Source: Bacilli bacterium (lineage in GTDB: Bacteria > Bacillota_I > Bacilli_A > Haloplasmatales > Haloplasmataceae). From it: a stretch of 8,840 nucleotides of DNA. The stretch covers positions 1-8,840 of the forward strand of contig JAAZCR010000045.1 in the NCBI GenBank assembly GCA_012513195.1, read 5' to 3'. A program made the translations under genes and the position numbers. Below, one piece after another: positions 1-5,645 of the stretch; positions within the stretch are counted from its first letter, which is position 1, and every line of letters starts with the position of its first letter. The notes under the pieces were generated by a model. The model ran no database searches. It saw only the letters and a list, made by a program, of their open reading frames with translations, and was not told the DNA's origin.

Positions 1-2
1 AT

Positions 3-794
3 ACTAAATATTACTTCAAAAAGGGTACAAACCTAAAGGATGAACTATTCTTAAATGGCAATATGAAAGCTTATGATGAATTTGATGGAGATTTAACGGA
101 TAGGATTAAAGTTGATTATCATCAGATTGATACTAATCATGTGGGAGAATATGAGGTTACTTTCTCTGTAACAGATAACAATAATAATGAGACAAGGAAA
201 AAATTAAAAGTCTATATTGTGGATAAATTACCTGAATTAATCATGAATCTAAATGATTTAACATTAGAAGTACATAGTCCGTTACCTGACTTTTTTAAAG
301 ATTTAATCATTTATGAAGAAGAAGGTGTAAGGGCTAGTATTACGATTGACCATCGTCATTTACGCAATCATGAGTTAGGTATCTATGAAGTTAAGTATAC
401 AGCTGAACTCTTTAATATTATCGAGACAAAGTATCAAAGAGTTATCGTTGTTGATACAACGAGTCCCGAAATTAATGGAGTTAAAGAAATTAAAATCAAA
501 GCGGGTACGAAACTAAATCTTTACGAGTATTTTGAAATCAAAGATAATTATGATGTAGCCATCAATGTTATCTTTAAGGGTGACTATGATACTAAGAAAT
601 CTGGGACATATAAACTGACTTGTGTTGCGCAAGATAATAGCGGGAATACTAGTGAATACCCCTTCCTATTGATTGTTGAGAAAAACAAAGCAAACATCTG
701 GCTGTGGGTTATTAGTATTATTAGTTCACTTGGTTTATTATCAGGTGGAATATATTATTTATATAAAGAGCGGAAAAACGGATTAAGTAAATAA
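3..794 (+). CDS. C-terminal part of a membrane-anchored surface protein with Ig-like (DUF5011-type) repeats; 5' end outside the window
   Basis: The reading frame is open back to the first bases of the window, and the residues before the ATG at 63 (KKGTNLKDEL...) look like the opening strands of the first repeat. That ATG is therefore internal and the gene starts upstream. The visible part has about three repeats. The first carries the DGDLTD motif and a VGEYEVTFSVTD strand (about 75-230), typical of DUF5011/HYR-like Ig folds. The second (about 231-450) is more divergent. The third (about 453-690) starts SPEINGV and contains GTYKLTCVAQDNSGN. A single hydrophobic segment at 696-764 is followed by a short basic tail (KERKNGLSK), so the repeats should lie outside the cell with the C-terminus in the cytoplasm. 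There is no LPXTG motif. Such repeats usually occur in adhesins or cell-surface structural proteins; the ligand cannot be told. It is unrelated to the housekeeping genes that follow and is separated from them by a terminator. Confidence 0.8.
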   Translation, partial: TKYYFKKGTNLKDELFLNGNMKAYDEFDGDLTDRIKVDYHQIDTNHVGEYEVTFSVTDNNNNETRKKLKVYIVDKLPELIMNLNDLTLEVHSPLPDFFKDLIIYEEEGVRASITIDHRHLRNHELGIYEVKYTAELFNIIETKYQRVIVVDTTSPEINGVKEIKIKAGTKLNLYEYFEIKDNYDVAINVIFKGDYDTKKSGTYKLTCVAQDNSGNTSEYPFLLIVEKNKANIWLWVISIISSLGLLSGGIYYLYKERKNGLSK

Positions 795-811
795 TGGTTT
801 TTCCGCTTTTT
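765..811 (+). terminator. Intrinsic terminator of the surface protein gene
   Basis: The arm GCGGAAAAAC (770-779) is perfectly complementary to GTTTTTCCGC (797-806), with a 17-base loop, and is followed directly by TTTTT (807-811). A-rich bases before the 5' arm (765-769) can extend the stem into the U-tract. The 5' arm lies inside the last codons of the surface protein and the stop codon TAA (792-794) lies in the loop. The hairpin separates this gene from mutM. Confidence 0.8.
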
Positions 812-815
812 ATAT

Positions 816-844
816 TTGCGTTTTTTGGTAGGCTTATTTATAAT
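816..844 (+). promoter_or_regulatory. Probable sigma-A-type promoter of mutM-coaE
   Basis: A perfect -10 box TATAAT (839-844) stands 17 bases after a weak -35 box TTGCGT (816-821, 3 of 6 consensus bases). Transcription would begin near 851, only about 17 bases before the mutM start, giving a very short leader with the ribosome binding site at its front. The preceding terminator makes a promoter here necessary. Confidence 0.55.
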
Positions 845-867
845 TAGAATGATAGGAAGGTGTAAGT

Positions 868-1686
868 ATGCCAGAATTACCAGAAGTTGAAACAGTGCGT
901 AATACATTAAAACGCAAAGTGTTAAATAAAACAATAACTAGGGTAGATATTTTATACGATAAAATTATTAAAACAGATTTAGCTACCTTTAAAAATAATC
1001 TTGTTAATCAAACGATTATCGATATCGAAAGAAAAGGAAAGTATTTATTATTTAAACTAAATGATTATTATTTAATAAGCCATTTACGGATGGAAGGAAA
1101 ATACTCCTTAAAGAAAGCTACTGATGCCATCGAGAAACATACACATGTTATCTTCCACTTTGCGGATGATACAGAATTAAGATATCTTGATGTCAGAAAA
1201 TTTGGCACGATGCATCTAAAACCAATTGAGAAAGTATATATGGGAGAACCACTTGAAAAACTAGGATTAGAGCCTTTTGATGAAGGTTTTACTGTTGCTT
1301 ACTTAAAAAGTAAGTTTACGGGGAATCGTCCCATTAAAAATGTCTTACTCGATCAAGAGATTATCGCTGGATTAGGTAATATTTATGTGAATGAGATTTT
1401 ATTCTTAGCGAAATTACATCCAGAAAAACCAGTAAATCAATTAACTGAGCAAAATCTTATGGATATTATTGAAGCAAGTAAAGTAACACTTGAAAAAGCG
1501 ATAAAACTAGGTGGGACAACGATTAGGTCTTATACAAGCGACGATAATGTCACTGGTCGCTTTCAAAATGAATTATTGGTTCATGGTAAAGTCAATGAAC
1601 CATGTCCTGTATGTCAAACCCCCATCATCAAAATTAAGGTAAGTGGCCGTGGCACCTATTTATGTCCGCATTGTCAGAAGTTGTGA
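868..1686 (+). CDS. mutM: Formamidopyrimidine-DNA glycosylase (Fpg/MutM)
   Basis: Bifunctional DNA glycosylase/AP lyase that removes 8-oxoguanine and formamidopyrimidines from oxidised DNA in base excision repair. The 272-residue product has the usual family length. It begins MPELPEVET, which gives the catalytic Pro2 (Schiff-base nucleophile once the Met is removed) and Glu3. Lys58 in RKGKYLLF matches the conserved lysine of the N-terminal beta sandwich. The helix-two-turn-helix motif is DQEIIAGLGNIYVNE (162-176). The C-terminal zinc finger is complete, with Cys246, Cys249, Cys266 and Cys269, and the conserved DNA-binding Arg261 lies in SGRGTYLC. The start ATG has AGGAAGGTG five bases upstream. 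It is followed without a gap by coaE, as is common in Bacillota, and the two are probably co-transcribed. The stop codon is TGA (1684-1686). MutM is favoured over endonuclease VIII because of the PELPEVET start and the zinc-finger spacing. Confidence 0.96.
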   Translation: MPELPEVETVRNTLKRKVLNKTITRVDILYDKIIKTDLATFKNNLVNQTIIDIERKGKYLLFKLNDYYLISHLRMEGKYSLKKATDAIEKHTHVIFHFADDTELRYLDVRKFGTMHLKPIEKVYMGEPLEKLGLEPFDEGFTVAYLKSKFTGNRPIKNVLLDQEIIAGLGNIYVNEILFLAKLHPEKPVNQLTEQNLMDIIEASKVTLEKAIKLGGTTIRSYTSDDNVTGRFQNELLVHGKVNEPCPVCQTPIIKIKVSGRGTYLCPHCQKL

Positions 1687-1697
1687 TGGTGATCAAG

Positions 1698-2294
1698 ATG
1701 ATTATTGGCTTAACAGGTGGAATTGCGACTGGGAAAAGCACTATATCTAGTTTTTTTAAGGAAGAGGGTATCCCTGTCATCGATACTGACTTAATCGCGC
1801 ATGACTTGATGAAACAAGGACAAAAAGCCTATGGAGAAATAATTAAAGTTTTTGGAAGCGAAATTTTAAACGAAGATGGGGAAATCAATCGTAAGGCTTT
1901 AGGGAAAATTGTCTTTAACAATGAAGAAAAACGACTAATGTTAAATAGAATAGTCCATCCTTTAGTTAAAGAAGTCGTGAAAGAAGATATCAAACGGTAT
2001 CAAACTGATGGTCACAAGATTATCGTGATCGATGTGCCACTGCTTTTTGAGAGTGGTTTTGATGATTTATGTGATAAAACATTAGTTGTTTTTACTCATT
2101 ACTTAATTCAATTAGAAAGACTAAGAAAACGCGATCATTTAAGTAAGACAGAAGCAGAAAAACGAATCAAGGCGCAAATGAGATTAGAAGATAAGGTCTT
2201 AAGAGCTGATTTTGTGCTAGATAATTCAGGTAATATCAATGCGACTTATAAGCAGTTTATAGAATTGCTTCATAAAATCAAGAAGTTTTGTTGA
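1698..2294 (+). CDS. coaE: Dephospho-CoA kinase
   Basis: Catalyses the last step of coenzyme A synthesis in the cytoplasm: ATP-dependent phosphorylation of the 3'-hydroxyl of the ribose of dephospho-CoA. The 198-residue product matches the family length. It has a Walker A loop GGIATGKST (7-15), the conserved DTD (29-31) in VIDTDLIAHDL, the HP pair at 87-88, PLLFE (114-118), and a lid with RLRKRDHLSK (141-150) and RIKAQM. The chosen ATG has GGTGA about five bases upstream and puts the first beta strand (MIIGLTGG) at the N-terminus as in other CoaE proteins. The in-frame ATG at 1686 (four residues longer, overlapping the mutM stop by one base) is the main alternative; starts within the mutM coding region, such as 1662, are unlikely. 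Translational coupling to mutM is likely. No terminator follows. Confidence 0.95.
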   Translation: MIIGLTGGIATGKSTISSFFKEEGIPVIDTDLIAHDLMKQGQKAYGEIIKVFGSEILNEDGEINRKALGKIVFNNEEKRLMLNRIVHPLVKEVVKEDIKRYQTDGHKIIVIDVPLLFESGFDDLCDKTLVVFTHYLIQLERLRKRDHLSKTEAEKRIKAQMRLEDKVLRADFVLDNSGNINATYKQFIELLHKIKKFC

Positions 2295-2301
2295 TTTCAG
2301 T

Positions 2302-2330
2302 TTGTCTAATTATAGTTTTTAAGGTAAAAT
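2302..2330 (+). promoter_or_regulatory. Possible promoter ahead of the 122-residue protein, dnaB and dnaI
   Basis: TTGTCT (2302-2307, 4 of 6 consensus bases) and TAAAAT (2325-2330, 5 of 6) are spaced by exactly 17 bases, in the 69-base gap between coaE and the next gene. The predicted start is near 2336. No terminator separates this from coaE, so read-through from mutM-coaE is equally possible. In AT-rich DNA such matches also arise by chance. Confidence 0.45.
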
Positions 2331-2363
2331 AAAGAAAAGATCAATAATACTGAGGTGACGAAA

Positions 2364-2732
2364 ATGGGATTCTTAGATTTTTTTGTCCGTGATGTTGAAA
2401 CTAGTGATTATCCTAATAATCCTAAATTACGGACACATTATTATCGCAGTGATTACCAAAAAACAAAAGATACACTTATGAGATACTTGCGTAACAAGAA
2501 TTATCCAATTAAACATGTTGATGATACATATGGGGAAATCTTTGTAGAAACGTCTAGTTTCCATATGATATTTACCATTAAGAAAGCTGGAGTATTGAAT
2601 TCTAGTGTTGATATTAAAGTAAGTGTTTATAACTTAATACCTGCAGGTAAACCTTTTAAGATGATTCAAGAAATCTATACTTATTTAGATAAAGAATTAC
2701 AAGTAGTAGGGGTTGGACCGCAAAGCGTTTAG
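2364..2732 (+). CDS. Conserved-looking small soluble protein of unknown function
   Basis: I do not recognise this 122-residue product. The ATG at 2364 is chosen because GAGGTG (2352-2357) stands six bases upstream; the GTG at 2355 lies inside that ribosome binding site. There is no signal peptide or membrane segment, so it should be cytoplasmic. The pattern suggests a compact alpha/beta protein: a helix in SDYQKTKDTLMRYLRNKN, beta strands around GEIFVETSSFHMIFTIKK and VDIKVSVYNL, and a C-terminal helix in FKMIQEIYTYLDKEL. It has no cysteines and no evident catalytic motif. It ends 11 bases before the dnaB start, and the dnaB ribosome binding site abuts its stop codon, so it is almost certainly co-transcribed with dnaB and dnaI. 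In Bacillus subtilis the gene just before dnaB encodes the zinc-ribbon repressor NrdR; this protein is not NrdR. A link to replication is only suggested by position. Confidence 0.75.
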   Translation: MGFLDFFVRDVETSDYPNNPKLRTHYYRSDYQKTKDTLMRYLRNKNYPIKHVDDTYGEIFVETSSFHMIFTIKKAGVLNSSVDIKVSVYNLIPAGKPFKMIQEIYTYLDKELQVVGVGPQSV

Positions 2733-2743
2733 GAAGTGATTTA

Positions 2744-4072
2744 ATGGAACTCACCCTTCATGTTAATGATAAATTAAAACTTTATAGTAAAACCTTTATA
2801 AGCGGACATCATTATGAAATTGTGAATCTATTATATCAACCGATAATTGGGATAGAGGCTACAAACCTCTACATTACTTTGTGGAGCTTATTTATCATTG
2901 AAAAAGGAGAGCTTACTTTATCCCATCGGCAATTATTGACTTTTTTTAATTGGGATTTAAAAAAACTTCTGCAAGTCAGAGAACGGTTAGAAGCAATTGG
3001 TTTATTAAATATTTATTATCATCATCAAGAGGGGTATTATGTTTATGAACTCCGTCAACCATTGACTAGTAGGCAGTTTTTTCTCGATAGTAATTTAAAT
3101 GTTCATTTACTATATCAAGTAGGTGAACATTTATATGAGTATTTAGAGCGAAAATTTTTAGTTAAACCCTTAAATCCTAATCTCAAGAATATTACGAAGA
3201 ATTTTACTGATATATATCAAATTAAAGATACCCCTAATGTATTTACGCCAGGTAGTAAAGAATATATTAGCACAACAGTTAATCCATTTGTTGTACCGTT
3301 AAATTATGATTTTGATTTTGAACTATTTTCTTTATATTTAAATAAACAATTTGTAAATCCAGAAATGTTTACTAAAGAAGAAAAAGAAGCAATTGTGAAA
3401 GAAGCAGCACTTTATAATTTCGACCCCCAAGTGATGAGTTTGATTGTATTAGAATGTGCGGATGATCAGCACCTTGATTTAAACAAACTCCACGAAGTTG
3501 CACGTGAGTATTATAAACGCGCTAAAGTAAGTGCGAATATTCTACAAGATATTAAACCTGCCATGACCGAACAGGAGTTTAGTGCATATATTAAGAAAAA
3601 GAAACTAAGTGAAAAAGAAGAACAATTGATGAATTACAAGACGAAAACGCCATTAGAGTTTTTAATGATTCTTCAAGGAAACACACCCGTACCTAATCGA
3701 ATGTTAGAGGTCGTCAATGAGATTTATACCGAGTATAAATTACCTGCTGAAGTCATCAATGTGTTAATTGATTTTGTAAGAAAGCGCAATGATGGTAGGC
3801 TACCTAGGGAGTATGCCAAATTAGTGGCCTCTACTTGGGTTTATAATAAAATCACGACCGCTGAAGCAGCTCTTGAAATGGTCGAAAAGATTAACACCCT
3901 CGAACAAGAATATGAAAAACGCGGGGAAGTACCCCCTACATATAGAAGTAGAAGAGTTAAACGGGTGGTGGAAGTTCCTGAGTGGATGAAGGATCAAGAT
4001 AGTCAAGAAACGGAAGATAAGGAACAAGTCGATTTAGAGGAATTGAAACAACTCCTAGAATCATTTAAGTAA
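2744..4072 (+). CDS. dnaB: Replication initiation and membrane attachment protein DnaB (Bacillota type, helicase co-loader)
   Basis: This is the Bacillota DnaB, a co-loader that works with DnaD and DnaI to place the replicative helicase (DnaC in Bacillus) at the origin and at restart sites; it is not the E. coli helicase of the same name. The 442-residue product is close to the Bacillus length. The N-terminal part (about 1-115) is a winged-helix-like region (YQPIIGIEATNLYITLW). The C-terminal DnaB/DnaD domain (about 300-385) contains the family motif YAKLVASTW (357-365, the YxxxIxxxW type) followed by ITTAEAALEMV. A tail with basic (RSRRVKR) and then acidic stretches ends the protein. The start ATG has AGGAAGTG upstream. 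Its stop codon overlaps the ribosome binding site of dnaI, and this tight dnaB-dnaI pairing is the standard Bacillota arrangement, which strengthens the call despite the weak sequence conservation of the family. Confidence 0.92.
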   Translation: MELTLHVNDKLKLYSKTFISGHHYEIVNLLYQPIIGIEATNLYITLWSLFIIEKGELTLSHRQLLTFFNWDLKKLLQVRERLEAIGLLNIYYHHQEGYYVYELRQPLTSRQFFLDSNLNVHLLYQVGEHLYEYLERKFLVKPLNPNLKNITKNFTDIYQIKDTPNVFTPGSKEYISTTVNPFVVPLNYDFDFELFSLYLNKQFVNPEMFTKEEKEAIVKEAALYNFDPQVMSLIVLECADDQHLDLNKLHEVAREYYKRAKVSANILQDIKPAMTEQEFSAYIKKKKLSEKEEQLMNYKTKTPLEFLMILQGNTPVPNRMLEVVNEIYTEYKLPAEVINVLIDFVRKRNDGRLPREYAKLVASTWVYNKITTAEAALEMVEKINTLEQEYEKRGEVPPTYRSRRVKRVVEVPEWMKDQDSQETEDKEQVDLEELKQLLESFK

Positions 4073-4082
4073 GGTGATAACC

Positions 4083-5003
4083 ATGAAAGCAATTAGTGAA
4101 TATTTAAATGTTGATGATAAATTATCCGCTAAGGTTGAGAAAATTAAACATAACATCTTAAATAATTGGCGATTATTAAAGTATTGTCAAGAAAATCAGA
4201 TTAAACTGCGTGATGAGGTAATAGATGTTAGTTTGATGAATCTAGCCATATTTGTGGATTATTATGATAAATGTGAAGGTTGTACTGGATTACACGAATG
4301 TACACAGATCAACCCTGGTTATCGCCCTATTTTAAAAGACCAAATCACCCATATTCATCTCTTGTATACACCATGTGATTATCAACTAGCTTATGAAGCC
4401 CAAACAGAAGTTGCGCAAAACTTACGCTCATTTTATATGCCTAAAAAGATTTTAAATGCATCCTTAGAGTCTTTAGATCTTGCGGAAGGGCGAAGAGAAG
4501 CAATCCTTAAAGCTGCAACTTTTGCGAAAACTTATCGAGTTGGTAAGTTTCAAAAAGGGCTATATTTAACGGGACCATTTGGAGTAGGTAAAACGTACAT
4601 CTTGGCGGCGATGGCTAATGCCTTAGCGAAACGGCATATTAAAGTAGCTTTAGTATACTTACCAGATATGATTAGAGAACTCCGAAATGCCTTAGGGCAG
4701 AATAATTTAGAAGAGTTACTAACCGAAATTAAGAATGTAGAAATCTTAATTCTCGATGATATCGGTTCGGAAATGCATACCCAATGGGTAAGAGATGAAA
4801 TCATCGGTCCCTTGTTACAATATCGCTTATTAGAAGAAAAACCAACCTTCTTTACTTCGAATAAATCTATCGAGGAACTCATCCGCGACTATGCTTATAC
4901 TACCGATGGTGTTCATGATGAAACCAAGGCGAGACGCATCGGTGACCGCATTAAAGCGTTAGCGGAAGAAGTAAAGATAACAGGTAAAAATTATCGTCTC
5001 TAA
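4083..5003 (+). CDS. dnaI: Primosomal protein DnaI, AAA+ helicase loader
   Basis: ATPase that binds the replicative helicase and, with DnaB and DnaD, loads it on single-stranded DNA. The 306-residue product has both parts of the family. The N-terminal domain contains a cysteine/histidine cluster (Cys64, Cys67, His71, Cys73, Cys98 in CEGCTGLHEC...TPC) that fits the zinc-binding helicase-interaction domain of DnaI. The C-terminal AAA+ domain has Walker A GPFGVGKT (164-171), Walker B LILDDIGSE (222-230), a sensor-1-like FFTSN (256-260), and arginines in KARRIGDRIKAL (282-293) consistent with the arginine finger/sensor-2 region. The start at ATG 4083 is preferred because AAGGTG (4071-4076), overlapping the dnaB stop, is six bases upstream; the GTG at 4074 lies within it. 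No hairpin terminator was seen after the gene, and the next promoter begins 11 bases past its stop. Confidence 0.95.
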   Translation: MKAISEYLNVDDKLSAKVEKIKHNILNNWRLLKYCQENQIKLRDEVIDVSLMNLAIFVDYYDKCEGCTGLHECTQINPGYRPILKDQITHIHLLYTPCDYQLAYEAQTEVAQNLRSFYMPKKILNASLESLDLAEGRREAILKAATFAKTYRVGKFQKGLYLTGPFGVGKTYILAAMANALAKRHIKVALVYLPDMIRELRNALGQNNLEELLTEIKNVEILILDDIGSEMHTQWVRDEIIGPLLQYRLLEEKPTFFTSNKSIEELIRDYAYTTDGVHDETKARRIGDRIKALAEEVKITGKNYRL

Positions 5004-5013
5004 TGTTTAGGAC

Positions 5014-5042
5014 TTGATTTTTTGAAGAATTAGTTATATAAT
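5014..5042 (+). promoter_or_regulatory. Promoter of the T-box/thrS unit
   Basis: TTGATT (5014-5019, 4 of 6 consensus bases) and a perfect TATAAT (5037-5042) are separated by 17 bases. The predicted start is near 5049, about 40 bases ahead of T-box stem I. This makes the T-box unit a transcript separate from dnaB-dnaI, although read-through from dnaI is not blocked by any visible terminator. The stretch 5043-5090 is very AT-rich and holds no other recognisable element. Confidence 0.65.
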
Positions 5043-5090
5043 TTTGGATAAATTACATATATAAATTAATAATTACATAAAATAAATTAA

Positions 5091-5317
5091 CAGCGATGAA
5101 GCGGACACGGTAAATAATCTTAACATCTACAGAGAAGAAATCCTTAGGCTGAGAGATTTCGATGGGCGGTTATTTACTACTACCGTGGAGCTGGACTCGA
5201 AAGAGATTCCCGCGGGTACGCGTTAAAGTTTAAGAGGTAATCAAAGGCTTTTTTGGCTTTGATTACGAATAAAGGTGGTACCACGGCAATTCGTCCTTTG
5301 GATGAGTTGCCTTTTTT
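5091..5317 (+). promoter_or_regulatory. T-box riboswitch, threonine type
   Basis: Leader RNA that senses uncharged tRNA-Thr and allows transcription of the downstream genes when charging is low. Stem I: CACGGT (5106-5111) pairs with ACCGTG (5182-5187) and AAATAA (5112-5117) with TTATTT (5170-5175), leaving the six-base specifier strand ACTACT (5176-5181), which reads as threonine codons. The upper arm pairs CATC (5124-5127) and GAAATC (5137-5142) with GATTTC (5155-5160) and GATG (5161-5164), with AGAGA in the bulge. A 10-bp stem III pairs 5237-5246 with 5257-5266. The antiterminator is textbook: AAAGG (5271-5275) pairs with CCTTT (5295-5299) around the seven-base bulge TGGTACC (5276-5282), then ACG (5283-5285) pairs with CGT (5292-5294). 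TGGT in the bulge would pair with ACCA at the tRNA 3' end, so an A discriminator base is predicted. The competing terminator is listed separately. Confidence 0.96.
5285..5317 (+). terminator. T-box attenuator terminator
   Basis: GGCAATTCGTCC (5285-5296) pairs with GGATGAGTTGCC (5300-5311), using two G-U pairs across a three-base loop, and is followed by six T (5312-5317). The 5' arm shares bases 5285-5299 with the antiterminator, so the two structures exclude each other. The ribosome binding site of the next gene begins four bases after the U-tract. Confidence 0.93.
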
Positions 5318-5331
5318 AATGGAGGAATGAT

Positions 5332-5619
5332 ATGAAAAACAGTGCAGTAAAGGTTATCTTAATAGGTTTATTAATCATCTTTATTTCAAGTATCATAGTA
5401 GGACTAATTGAACCATTATTACCAGGTGTTCCTAAAGTAGTATGGGAAGCATTAACATTAACCTTTGGGTTAAGTTATGTTTTAACCTACAATATCTCTT
5501 ATCCTAATAGTAAAGTAGACCCTAAAGTTCAACAGATCGTAAGTTATTTATTTTGTGTAGTGGTAACGATAATCGTTTATATTGGTATTGGTTTATTAAT
5601 TGAATTAATTGTGAAATAA
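5332..5619 (+). CDS. Small multi-pass membrane protein of unknown function under T-box control
   Basis: I do not recognise this 95-residue protein. It is strongly hydrophobic, with a likely membrane segment at about residues 6-26 (VKVILIGLLIIFISSIIVGLI), a second weaker one at about 37-55 (VWEALTLTFGLSYVLTYNI) and a third at about 68-94 (QIVSYLFCVVVTIIVYIGIGLLIELIV). A polar loop (SYPNSKVDPKVQ) lies between the second and third. There is no signal-peptidase site and no evident catalytic motif. The start has GGAGGA five bases upstream. It is the first gene after the T-box terminator and ends 26 bases before thrS with no terminator between, so both genes should respond to threonine tRNA charging. 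The placement may mean a role in amino-acid or peptide movement, or may be incidental; three segments are too few for a usual amino-acid permease. In Bacillus subtilis the genes between dnaI and thrS are ytxB and ytxC; this product is much shorter than YtxB. Confidence 0.85.
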   Translation: MKNSAVKVILIGLLIIFISSIIVGLIEPLLPGVPKVVWEALTLTFGLSYVLTYNISYPNSKVDPKVQQIVSYLFCVVVTIIVYIGIGLLIELIVK

Positions 5620-5645
5620 GAAATAAATATCAAAGGAGGTTTACA

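Noticed and set aside
63..65. ATG at 63 as the true start of the surface protein
   Set aside because: The frame is open to the window edge, the upstream residues complete the first repeat, no ribosome binding site is properly placed, and a surface protein needs an N-terminal export signal.
2295..2363. Terminator between coaE and the 122-residue protein gene
   Set aside because: TTTTT occurs at 2316-2320, but no inverted repeat precedes it.
3821..4027. Reverse-strand open frame of 68 codons opposite the dnaB 3' end
   Set aside because: Shadow of the conserved dnaB C-terminal domain, with no independent promoter or ribosome binding site seen.
4550..4882. Reverse-strand open frame of 110 codons opposite dnaI
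   Set aside because: It mirrors the conserved AAA+ coding region, including Walker A and B, lacks a convincing ribosome binding site and gives an unrecognisable protein.
5043..5090. AT-rich stretch with repeated TAAATTA-like words before the T-box
   Set aside because: The words are short and imperfect in a region that is nearly all A and T; it is most simply the untranslated start of the leader transcript.
5237..5266. 10-bp hairpin with a T-rich loop as an additional terminator
   Set aside because: The T-run lies in the loop, not after the stem, and the position fits stem III of the T-box.
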